The notes beneath the pieces were generated by a model. The model was not told the origin of the DNA. It searched no databases and saw only the letters and a program-made list of their open reading frames with translations. Made by a program: the position numbers and the translations under genes. Shown in pieces: positions 1 through 5,425 of a stretch of DNA of 6,455 nt (position 1 is its first letter; each line of letters opens with the position of its first letter). The stretch comes from Flavobacteriia bacterium (GTDB taxonomy: Bacteria > Bacteroidota > Bacteroidia > Flavobacteriales > Flavobacteriaceae), in the NCBI GenBank assembly GCA_018500075.1, contig JAHBAN010000009.1:1-6455 (forward strand). The letters are read 5' to 3'.

Positions 1-11
1 AAAAAGCCACA

Positions 12-581
12 TCAAAAGGGAAGAACCGAGTCTTTTTCGGCGGCGGGGAGCGCCGCAAGCATCTCTTGCACGCTGAGATGTGAGACGGGGTGGACCCAAT
101 CGGGGGCGATATCGGCGAGCGGCACAAGGACAAATGCGCGCTCCGACAGCCGCGGATGGGGCAAGATGAGCTCGGCGGGGGCTTCACGACGCTGGGCTTC
201 GGCGCCCAACCCGTGCCAGTGATCATATGTCTGGCGATCGGGTAAAACCGCGTCTGCGGCGGCCAGAAGATCGAGATCGAGGCAGCGCATCCCCCACCGC
301 TGAACGCGCTCCCGCCCGAAATCAGCCTCAATGCGGTGTAATACCTGCAACAGCGCCCGTGGCGTCAGATCGCAGCGCAGGCGCGCCGCGGCGTTGACAT
401 AGTCTGGTCCGGCCCCGGCGGGAAAGCAGGGGGTTTGGAAAAAGCGGCTCACAGCTTCCAGCGTGAGGCCCGGCCGCGGCAGGCGCTTGAGCGCTTCGCG
501 CAGGGTTGTTTTGGGGCCACCGAGCGCCGATGGCATATTGCCGCCGAGGGCAATCAGGTATGTTTGCGCTTTTGGCGGCAC
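12..581 (-). CDS. folK: 2-amino-4-hydroxy-6-hydroxymethyldihydropteridine diphosphokinase (HPPK)
   Basis: Folate synthesis enzyme of the cytoplasm; it moves pyrophosphate from ATP to 6-hydroxymethyl-dihydropterin, the step before dihydropteroate synthase. The 189-residue product has the family's N-terminal strand YLIALGGN (residues 8-15), a central DYVNAAARL segment (60-68), and the signature region RWGMRCLDLDLL (95-106), whose D102 and D104 match the Mg-binding aspartates of HPPK. The C-terminal HPRLSERAFVLVPL (142-155) is also typical. Residues about 109-135 form an insert relative to the short E. coli type (about 160 aa). The start is GTG at 581-579, preceded by AAAAGGA (595-589) with a 7-base gap. 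The next in-frame ATG (residue 16) would remove the conserved first strand, so GTG is preferred. The gene is divergent from the NYN gene. From memory, rpoZ often follows folK in this family, but that lies outside the window. Confidence 0.95.
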   Translation of the reverse strand: MPPKAQTYLIALGGNMPSALGGPKTTLREALKRLPRPGLTLEAVSRFFQTPCFPAGAGPDYVNAAARLRCDLTPRALLQVLHRIEADFGRERVQRWGMRCLDLDLLAAADAVLPDRQTYDHWHGLGAEAQRREAPAELILPHPRLSERAFVLVPLADIAPDWVHPVSHLSVQEMLAALPAAEKDSVLPF

Positions 582-706
582 AATCGTATCCTTTTGTTGA
601 TTAGAGGCCCGTAACCGGGCTTTATAGAGTAACCAAAGTGTTTTGCCCTGCTTGCCTCACACCGATCTCTCCCGGAGCAAGCCTGCGGTTTTTAGAGGGA
701 CTGTTT
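582..706. promoter_or_regulatory. Divergent intergenic region with a short inverted repeat
   Basis: This 125-base spacer separates the divergent folK and NYN genes, so it should hold promoters for both; I cannot place either with confidence. It contains the Shine-Dalgarno site of folK (589-595) and that of the NYN gene (GAGGGA, 695-700). A perfect 5-bp inverted repeat GCCCG-TAAC-CGGGC lies at 607-620, extended by a G-T and an A-T pair to 605-622, with TTTATAG just after it. On the plus strand a TTGATT (597-602) and a TATAGA (623-628) sit 20 bases apart, longer than a standard sigma-70 spacing. The repeat could be an operator or simply a small hairpin. Confidence 0.3.
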
Positions 707-1279
707 ATGTTTTACAAGGATGAGCGCCTAGCGCTTTTTATTGACGGCTCAAATCTATACGCGGCCGCGAAATCGCTCGGGTTTGATATCGATTACAAGC
801 TCTTGCGCAGCGAGTTTATGCGCCGTGGCAAGCTATTGCGCGCGTTTTACTACACGGCTTTGCTTGAGAACGACGAGTATTCGCCGATCCGCCCGCTGGT
901 CGACTGGTTGAATTACAACGGCTTTAATATGGTGACCAAGCCGGCCAAGGAGTTTACCGACAGTCAGGGGCGGCGCAAAGTGAAGGGCAATATGGATATC
1001 GAACTTGCTGTCGATGCCATGGAGCTTGCGCCTCATGTGGATCATATCGTGATTTTCTCGGGCGATGGCGATTTTCGCCCGCTTGTGGAGAGCTTGCAGC
1101 GTCAGGGTGTGCGGGTATCTGTTGTGTCAACGATCCGAAGCCAGCCGCCAATGATTGCCGACGAGCTGCGCCGCCAAGCGGATAATTTCATTGAGCTTTT
1201 CGAGCTGAAGGATGTGATTGGCCGTCCGCCACGCGAAGACGGCACCGGCGGGGAGGAGAGCTTTGAGGATCATGAGTGA
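707..1279 (+). CDS. NYN domain (LabA/DUF88-like) putative ribonuclease
   Basis: A 190-residue protein that is nearly all one NYN domain, a PIN-like nuclease fold. The expected acidic cluster is visible: LFIDGSNLY (residues 10-18, with D13 and N16), GNMDIELAVDAM (94-105, with D97 and D103), and FSGDGDFRPLV (117-127, with D120 and D122). These residues normally hold the metal ions in PIN/NYN nucleases, so a metal-dependent RNase role is likely; the substrate is unknown. The last 20 or so residues are charged (Arg/Glu/Asp/Gly) and probably disordered. The ATG at 707 has GAGGGA (695-700) six bases upstream and begins directly before the first strand. An in-frame GTG at 638 would add 23 residues without a good ribosome binding site. 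The gene stands alone between folK and ispH, 138 bases before ispH. Family assignment is strong; biological role is not known from the sequence. Confidence 0.88.
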   Translation: MFYKDERLALFIDGSNLYAAAKSLGFDIDYKLLRSEFMRRGKLLRAFYYTALLENDEYSPIRPLVDWLNYNGFNMVTKPAKEFTDSQGRRKVKGNMDIELAVDAMELAPHVDHIVIFSGDGDFRPLVESLQRQGVRVSVVSTIRSQPPMIADELRRQADNFIELFELKDVIGRPPREDGTGGEESFEDHE

Positions 1280-1371
1280 TCTGAGAAGGCTTTGAGCGGG
1301 ATCTGACGGGCCGGTCTGACGCGGGCGCGGGCTTGGGCCTGAGCGGCGTTTTTGTGCTTTCGGGGTCTGGA

Positions 1372-1399
1372 CCTGAGGAGCCGCATCGCTTAGCTCAGG
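1372..1399 (+). promoter_or_regulatory. Inverted repeat in the ispH leader, overlapping an AGGAGG
   Basis: The 138-base gap before ispH (1280-1417) holds no gene I can support and no clear terminator. Near its end CCTGAG (1372-1377) is complementary to CTCAGG (1394-1399), with AGC (1379-1381) and GCT (1388-1390) able to pair inside. The right arm covers the first bases of an AGGAGG at 1397-1402, which is a strong Shine-Dalgarno match but 15 bases from the ATG. A second, better spaced GAGGAG (1405-1410, 7-base gap) stays free. Another CCTGAG at 1338-1343 could pair with the same right arm. Whether any of this regulates ispH is inference; the stem is short. Confidence 0.2.
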
Positions 1400-1417
1400 A
1401 GGACGAGGAGCGCGCCG

Positions 1418-2368
1418 ATGACAAAACCACCTCTCAAAGTTATTCTTGCCGCCCCGCGCGGCTTTTGTGCGGGGGTCGACCGCGCCATCAAGATTGTCGA
1501 GCTGGCGATCGAGAAATGGGGCGCGCCTGTCTATGTGCGCCACGAGATTGTGCATAACAAATATGTGGTTGATGATTTGCGCGCCAAGGGCGCTGTTTTT
1601 GTCGAGGAGCTTGAAGACTGCCCCGATGACCGGCCTGTTATTTTCTCGGCGCATGGTGTGCCCAAGGCTGTGCCGGCCGAGGCGGCGCGCCGCGAGATGG
1701 TCTTTGTGGATGCGACCTGCCCGCTTGTCAGCAAGGTGCATATCGAGGCGGAGCGCCATCATGCGGCCGGCTTGCAGATCATTATGATCGGGCATGAGGG
1801 GCACCCCGAGACTGTGGGCACGATGGGCCAGCTGCCGGAGGGCGAGGTCTTGCTTGTGGAAACTGAGGCCGATGTGGGCGGTGTGGCGGTGCGCGACGCG
1901 GCCAAGCTTGCGTTTGTGACGCAGACCGCCTTGTCGGTGGATGATACGGCGGGGATTGTTGCGGCGCTTCAGGCGCGCTTTCCCGAGATTGTTGGGCCGC
2001 ATAAGGAAGATATCTGTTACGCGACGACCAACCGGCAGGAGGCTGTCAAGGCCATGGCTGGGCGTGTCGAGGCCATGCTTGTGGTCGGTGCGCCCAATTC
2101 ATCCAATTCGCAGCGGCTTGTCGAAGTCGGCTCCAATGCGGGCTGTGGCTATTCGCAGCTTGTCCAGCGGGCGGAGAACATCGACTGGCGGGCGCTTGAG
2201 GGGATCCGCTCGATCGGGATCACGGCGGGCGCATCGGCGCCCGAGTTGCTGGTGCAGGAAGTGATTGACGCTTTGGGCGCGCGCTATGCGCTTGAGATTG
2301 AGGTTCTTGAAACGGCCAAAGAGAATATCGAGTTCAAAGTGCCGCGTGTGCTGCGGATGCCCGCATGA
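1418..2368 (+). CDS. ispH: 4-hydroxy-3-methylbut-2-enyl diphosphate reductase (IspH/LytB)
   Basis: Last enzyme of the MEP isoprenoid pathway; an iron-sulfur protein that reduces HMBPP to isopentenyl and dimethylallyl diphosphate. The 316-residue product has the usual length for the family. The three cysteines that hold the cluster are present: C17 in APRGFCAGVDRA, C101 in DATCPLVSKVH and C200 in EDICYATTNRQ. Substrate-pocket residues are also in place: H46 (EIVHN), H79 (FSAHGVP), H129 and E131 (EGHPETVGT), T168 (VTQT), the S228-S229-N230 run and S273 (TAGASAPE). The ATG at 1418 has GAGGAG seven bases upstream. The stop overlaps the next ATG by 4 bases (ATGA at 2365-2368), so the downstream methyltransferase is probably translationally coupled. 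The gene looks complete and functional. Confidence 0.98.
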   Translation: MTKPPLKVILAAPRGFCAGVDRAIKIVELAIEKWGAPVYVRHEIVHNKYVVDDLRAKGAVFVEELEDCPDDRPVIFSAHGVPKAVPAEAARREMVFVDATCPLVSKVHIEAERHHAAGLQIIMIGHEGHPETVGTMGQLPEGEVLLVETEADVGGVAVRDAAKLAFVTQTALSVDDTAGIVAALQARFPEIVGPHKEDICYATTNRQEAVKAMAGRVEAMLVVGAPNSSNSQRLVEVGSNAGCGYSQLVQRAENIDWRALEGIRSIGITAGASAPELLVQEVIDALGARYALEIEVLETAKENIEFKVPRVLRMPA

Positions 2369-2958
2369 GTGCAGATGCGCAAACCCTGTCGATTTACGAT
2401 GCCAAAGCCGCGGACTATGCCAAAATCGTTGTGAGCAAAGCCGAGCACAAGAGTCTGACCGGCTTTGTGGACGATTTGCCCGAGGCGGCCTATGTGCTCG
2501 ATCTGGGCTGTGGGCCGGGGCATTATGCGGCCGAGATGCTCAAGCGGGGCTGTCGGGTGGATGCGACGGATGGGTCGGCTGCCATGATCGCGCTGGCGGC
2601 GCAGGTCGAGGGGCTTAAAGCGCGGCAAGCGCTGTTTGATGATCTGGACGCGATTGATACATACGATGGCATATGGGCGAGCTTCTCCTTGCTTCATGCG
2701 CCGCGCGAAAAGCTGCCGCAGCATTTGGCGCAGATCAAGCGCGCGCTCAAGGCCGGCGGTGTGTTTCACATTGGCATGAAACTTGGAGCCGCCGAGGCGC
2801 GCGATGCGCTGGGGCGGGCCTATACCTATGTGAGCGAGCCTGAGCTTCTGGCGCTTTTGGCCGGTGCGGGCTTTGAGCCTTATGACATTCAAAAAGGAAA
2901 GGGGGTCGGCTTGTCCGGATCCATTGACGACTTTATTCTGGTGCGCGCCCATGGCTGA
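2365..2958 (+). CDS. Class I SAM-dependent methyltransferase, substrate unknown
   Basis: A 197-residue protein with a class I (Rossmann-type) methyltransferase fold of the Methyltransf_11/25 kind. Motif I is VLDLGCGPG (residues 44-52), the SAM-binding loop; D69 in the following strand (VDATDGS) is the likely ribose-binding acid. The YDGIWASFSLLHAPR stretch (100-114) fits motif IV and its helix, and LKAGGVFHIGMK (128-139) fits the following strand. There is no substrate-specific domain, and the first 35 residues resemble the helical cap of small-molecule methyltransferases, so the target cannot be named. It starts inside the ispH stop (4-base overlap), with only a weak Shine-Dalgarno (CGGA), and ends 8 bases inside rnhA. 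It is thus locked between two housekeeping genes. In rhizobia I recall thrB at the equivalent place; this protein is not a kinase. Confidence 0.9.
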   Translation: MSADAQTLSIYDAKAADYAKIVVSKAEHKSLTGFVDDLPEAAYVLDLGCGPGHYAAEMLKRGCRVDATDGSAAMIALAAQVEGLKARQALFDDLDAIDTYDGIWASFSLLHAPREKLPQHLAQIKRALKAGGVFHIGMKLGAAEARDALGRAYTYVSEPELLALLAGAGFEPYDIQKGKGVGLSGSIDDFILVRAHG

Positions 2959-3418
2959 GCTTTTTGCCTATACCGACGGGGCGTGCTCGGGCAATCCGGG
3001 GCCGGGCGGCTGGGGGGTTTTGCTGCGCGCCATGGAGGGCGGCTCTGTCCTCAAGGAGCGCGAGTTGAAGGGCGGCGAGGCGCAGACAACGAACAACCGT
3101 ATGGAGCTTCTTGCAGCGATCAACGCCTTGGAACGGCTTGAAAAACCATCGAGGCTGACTGTTGTGACCGACAGCGCCTATGTCAAAAACGGTGTGACGG
3201 GCTGGATTTTTGGCTGGAAGCGCAATGGCTGGAAAACCTCCAACAGGAAGCCGGTAAAAAACGTCGATCTCTGGCAGCGGCTGGACGCGGCGCAAGAGCG
3301 CCACAGCGTCACCTGGAAGTGGATCAAGGGCCACGCGGGCCATGCCGATAACGAACGCGCCGACGAATTGGCGCGCGCGGGGATGGCGCCGTTCAAGCCC
3401 TCGCGGAGCGGGGCATGA
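2951..3418 (+). CDS. rnhA: Ribonuclease HI
   Basis: Cleaves the RNA strand of RNA-DNA hybrids, removing R-loops and primer remnants. The 155-residue product has every catalytic residue of the E. coli-type enzyme: D9 in YTDGACSGNPGPGGWG, E52 in TTNNRMELLAAI, D74 in VVTDSAYV, H128 in KGHAGHADNERAD and D138 in the same segment. The basic handle region WKRNGWKTSNRKPVKN (residues 89-104) is present. The start at 2951 is chosen because MAELFAYTDGA is the standard N-terminus; the reading frame remains open upstream to 2864, but that stretch lies inside the methyltransferase gene. The start overlaps the methyltransferase end by 8 bases and has no visible Shine-Dalgarno, so re-initiation by coupling is likely. 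The stop overlaps the next ATG (ATGA, 3415-3418). Confidence 0.97.
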   Translation: MAELFAYTDGACSGNPGPGGWGVLLRAMEGGSVLKERELKGGEAQTTNNRMELLAAINALERLEKPSRLTVVTDSAYVKNGVTGWIFGWKRNGWKTSNRKPVKNVDLWQRLDAAQERHSVTWKWIKGHAGHADNERADELARAGMAPFKPSRSGA

Positions 3419-4038
3419 GCGGGCTTGCTCTGCTGGATTACGCTTCGGTGTTTATCTTTGCGCTCACCGGGGCTTTGGCCGCGTCACGGGCGCAGCTTGA
3501 TCTGATCGGGTTTGCGTTTCTTGCGTCGCTGACCGCCGTGGGCGGGGGCACCTTGCGCGACATTTTGCTCGACAGAAACCCTGTGTTCTGGATCGCCCAG
3601 CCTGAGCATATCGCGATTGCCTGCGGTGCGGCGGGGCTGATTTTCTTCACGGCGCATCTGTTTGAGAGCCGTGCGCGGCTGTTGCTCTGGTTGGATGCTT
3701 TGGCGCTCGGAGTTGCGGTTGCGGCGGGTGTCGGAGTCGCTATGGCGCTCGGACATGGCGCGCCTGTGGTGCTCCTGATGGGCGTGATGACAGGGACATT
3801 CGGCGGGCTGATGCGCGATGTTGTTGCCAATGAGGTGCCGATGGTGCTCCGGCAGGGCGAGCTTTACGTTTCGGCGGCCTTTGGCGGGGCGGTTGTGGCG
3901 CTGTTGGCGGCCAGTGTTTCTGCCGCGCCACTGGTTGTGCTTGGCTCTTGTGTGGTGAGCACGGTTGTGTTGCGCGCAGGCTCTATCGCCTTTGGCTGGC
4001 GGCTGCCTGTTTACCGCGCGAGGCCGCCCAAGCTTTAG
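3415..4038 (+). CDS. TRIC/UPF0126 family membrane protein (YadS/YicG-like)
   Basis: A 207-residue inner-membrane protein, almost wholly hydrophobic, with about seven predicted membrane segments. Two copies of the family's glycine-rich hallmark are visible: TAVGGGTLRDILL (residues 40-52) and TGTFGGLMRDVVANEVP (126-142), as expected for the internally duplicated UPF0126 fold. Bacterial members are structural homologues of trimeric intracellular cation channels; the transported ion and role here are unknown. GGAG (3405-3408) lies six bases upstream, inside the end of rnhA, and the ATG overlaps the rnhA stop by 4 bases. Its own TAG stop overlaps, tail to tail, the stop of the convergent minus-strand gene by 4 bases. 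It is the last gene of the plus-strand block. Confidence 0.92.
   Translation: MSGLALLDYASVFIFALTGALAASRAQLDLIGFAFLASLTAVGGGTLRDILLDRNPVFWIAQPEHIAIACGAAGLIFFTAHLFESRARLLLWLDALALGVAVAAGVGVAMALGHGAPVVLLMGVMTGTFGGLMRDVVANEVPMVLRQGELYVSAAFGGAVVALLAASVSAAPLVVLGSCVVSTVVLRAGSIAFGWRLPVYRARPPKL
3995..4033. terminator. Candidate hairpin at the convergent gene junction
   Basis: GGCGGC (3998-4003) is perfectly complementary to GCCGCC (4023-4028), and the flanking GCT (3995-3997) can pair with AGC (4031-4033) across a two-base bulge. The loop is about 19 bases. The hairpin lies inside the 3' end of the TRIC-family gene and just after the stop codon of the minus-strand GlsB-like gene, so it could act in both directions. 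On the plus strand only TTT follows at once and a TTTTT comes later, near 4050; on the minus strand there is no T-run. It is therefore not a classic intrinsic terminator, and the repeat may be chance in GC-rich coding DNA. Confidence 0.25.
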
Positions 4039-4268
4039 CGTTGAAAGTATTTTTGCCAGATCCATATGACGAGCAGAGCGCCCATGACCGCGCCGATCAA
4101 CCCGCCGAGCATCCCCATGACGCTGAGCAGGAAACGCAGAAGAAAGCCGCCGATCAGCGCGCCTGCAATGCCTATGGCCATGGTCGTGATAATGTCGGTT
4201 TCAAGGCGCATCATGCGGGTCGCCAGAAAGCCCGCTGCCGCGCCGATAATGATCAGATAGAGCGCCAT
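4035..4268 (-). CDS. GlsB/YeaQ/YmgE family small membrane protein
   Basis: A 77-residue protein of the Transgly_assc type, often named transglycosylase-associated or stress-response membrane protein; its molecular function is not established. It shows the family pattern of three hydrophobic glycine-rich segments: LIIIGAAAGFLATRMM (residues 5-20), MAIGIAGALIGGFLLRFLL (30-48) and GGLIGAVMGALLVIWI (55-70), with a short charged loop (RLETD) between the first two. The ATG at 4268 directly follows the stop codon of the upstream gene (TAA then ATG, no gap), and its GGAG (4279-4276, 7-base gap) lies in the end of that gene, so the two are coupled. Its TAA overlaps the TAG of the convergent TRIC-family gene. 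It is the last gene of the def-fmt block. Confidence 0.85.
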   Translation of the reverse strand: MALYLIIIGAAAGFLATRMMRLETDIITTMAIGIAGALIGGFLLRFLLSVMGMLGGLIGAVMGALLVIWIWQKYFQR

Positions 4269-4505
4269 TTATCTTCTCCAATGGGTCGGAACAATCACCA
4301 ATGCGCCGATCGAGGCGGCAATGGCATTGAGGCCGTGACTTTGAAAGCCCAGATTGAACATAAGGCTGATGAAGTAAAATACAAAGGCACCGCCAACGCA
4401 GATGATGATCGAGGGCAGGATGCCGTTGCGGGTGAAGCCCGAGCGCTCGCTCAGATAGCCAACGATGCCCGCGATCACCACGGTGCCGATCATGGAGGGA
4501 AACAT
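4269..4505 (-). CDS. Small three-segment membrane protein, possibly a divergent GlsB/YeaQ-like paralogue
   Basis: A 78-residue hydrophobic protein. The hydrophobic stretches are about residues 4-18 (SMIGTVVIAGIVGYL), 28-50 (from GILPSIIICVGGAF on) and 58-74 (GLNAIAASIGALVIVPT). Spacing and glycine pattern match the adjacent GlsB-like protein: a G(F/Y)L after the first segment, a short polar loop, and a final (M/I)GAL-VI motif. I infer a diverged tandem copy or a partner protein, but similarity is too low to assert it by eye. The ATG at 4505 has AAGGAG (4518-4513) with a 7-base gap, and that site overlaps the fmt stop codon. The open frame runs upstream to 4631, but the extra 42 residues are an out-of-frame reading of fmt. 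It lies 11 bases after fmt and abuts the next gene. Confidence 0.75.
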   Translation of the reverse strand: MFPSMIGTVVIAGIVGYLSERSGFTRNGILPSIIICVGGAFVFYFISLMFNLGFQSHGLNAIAASIGALVIVPTHWRR

Positions 4506-4516
4506 GGCAGTGCTCC

Positions 4517-5425
4517 TTAGCTGAGGCGCGTTCCTTGGGGGAGTGGCGTGCCGCGGATGAACTCTGAGACATCTTGCGCCTGACTGCCCGCTTTTTGCAA
4601 GCGCAGCAGTTCTATGGCGCCTGAACCACAAGCAACATACGCTGGCGCATTGATGATCGTGCCGGCTGCGCCGCCGCCCTCAGCCAGCCGAGAGGCCAGA
4701 ATTTTGAGCCTTGCGCCGTTCAGCTCGCACCAGGCGCCGGGGAAGGGCGACAGGCCGCGAATTTGGCGGTCGATCTGTGCCGAGGGCCGGGTCCAGTCGA
4801 TGCGGGCTTCGTCTTTGCGGATTTTTTCGGCATAGGTGACGCCGTCATCGGGCTGAACGACGGGGGTGAGGCCGGGCAAGCTGTCGAGCGCTTGCACAAT
4901 CGCCGCAGACCCAAGCGCCGAGAGACGGTCATGGAGCTGGAGCGTGGTTTCTTCGGCCCCGATCGGCGTTGCTTTGCGCAGCAGCACCGGGCCTGTATCA
5001 AGCCCTGCTTCCATCTGCATGATGCAAACGCCTGTTTCGCTGTCGCCGGCCATAATGGCGCGATGAATGGGCGCCGCACCGCGCCAGCGCGGCAGGAGGG
5101 AGGCGTGGATGTTGAGGCAGCCATAGGTTGGCGTATCCAGAATGGCCTGCGGCAAGATCAGCCCATAGGCGACGACCACGGCCACCTCGGGCGCGAGGCT
5201 GGCAAAGTCCTTTTGCGCGGCATCGGACTTGAGCGAGACGGGGTGGCGCACCTTTAGGCCCAGCTCCAGAGCGCGGGCATGAACCGCTGTGGGACGCTCC
5301 TTTTTGCCGCGTCCGGCCGGGCGCGGGGGCTGGCAATAAACGGCGGCAATCTCGTGACCCGCTGCCACCAGCGCTTCCAACACGGGGACGCTGAAGTCAG
5401 GAGACCCCATGAACACAAGTCTCAT
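4517..5425 (-). CDS. fmt: Methionyl-tRNA formyltransferase
   Basis: Adds the formyl group from 10-formyltetrahydrofolate to initiator Met-tRNA in the cytoplasm, allowing normal bacterial initiation. The 302-residue product is of usual length (E. coli about 315). It opens with the family start MRLVFMGSPDFSVPVLEAL. The catalytic centre is visible as N105 and H107 in LNIHASLLPRWRGAAPI (104-120) and D143 in GLDTGPVL (141-148). The QPPRPAGRGKK stretch (32-42) matches the loop that enters the tRNA acceptor stem. The C-terminal tRNA-binding domain begins near residue 205 and includes IRGLSPFPGAW. AAGGA (5437-5433) lies seven bases before the ATG, and the ATG overlaps the stop of the deformylase-like gene upstream (ATGA, 5425-5422). 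Pairing with def is a common arrangement in bacteria, as the two enzymes act at opposite ends of the formyl-methionine cycle. Confidence 0.97.
   Translation of the reverse strand: MRLVFMGSPDFSVPVLEALVAAGHEIAAVYCQPPRPAGRGKKERPTAVHARALELGLKVRHPVSLKSDAAQKDFASLAPEVAVVVAYGLILPQAILDTPTYGCLNIHASLLPRWRGAAPIHRAIMAGDSETGVCIMQMEAGLDTGPVLLRKATPIGAEETTLQLHDRLSALGSAAIVQALDSLPGLTPVVQPDDGVTYAEKIRKDEARIDWTRPSAQIDRQIRGLSPFPGAWCELNGARLKILASRLAEGGGAAGTIINAPAYVACGSGAIELLRLQKAGSQAQDVSEFIRGTPLPQGTRLS

Noticed and set aside
1..41. Possible terminator after folK from the AAAAAG at 1-6 (T-run on the minus strand)
   Set aside because: Only 11 bases beyond the stop are visible and no convincing stem pairs before the T-run.
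638..706. N-terminal extension of the NYN protein from a GTG at 638
   Set aside because: No good ribosome binding site precedes it, while ATG 707 has GAGGGA at the right distance and starts directly before the domain's first strand.
1127..2002. Long minus-strand open frame of 291 codons opposite ispH
   Set aside because: It is antisense to ispH and the NYN gene end, is rich in Arg/His as expected for a shadow of a GC-rich gene, and has no recognisable domain.
2284..2952. Minus-strand open frame of 222 codons opposite the methyltransferase
   Set aside because: Shadow of the methyltransferase and the end of ispH; no domain and composition of an antisense reading.
3484..4065. Minus-strand open frame of 193 codons opposite the TRIC-family gene
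   Set aside because: Very rich in Arg, His, Gln and Asn, without motifs; the plus-strand frame has clear duplicated family motifs.
3948..4520. Plus-strand open frame of 190 codons across the small membrane protein genes
   Set aside because: Low-complexity polar composition and antisense to two genes with good ribosome sites and family features.
4506..4631. 42-residue N-terminal extension of the 78-residue membrane protein
   Set aside because: It is an out-of-frame reading of the end of fmt; AAGGAG seven bases before 4505 fixes the shorter start.
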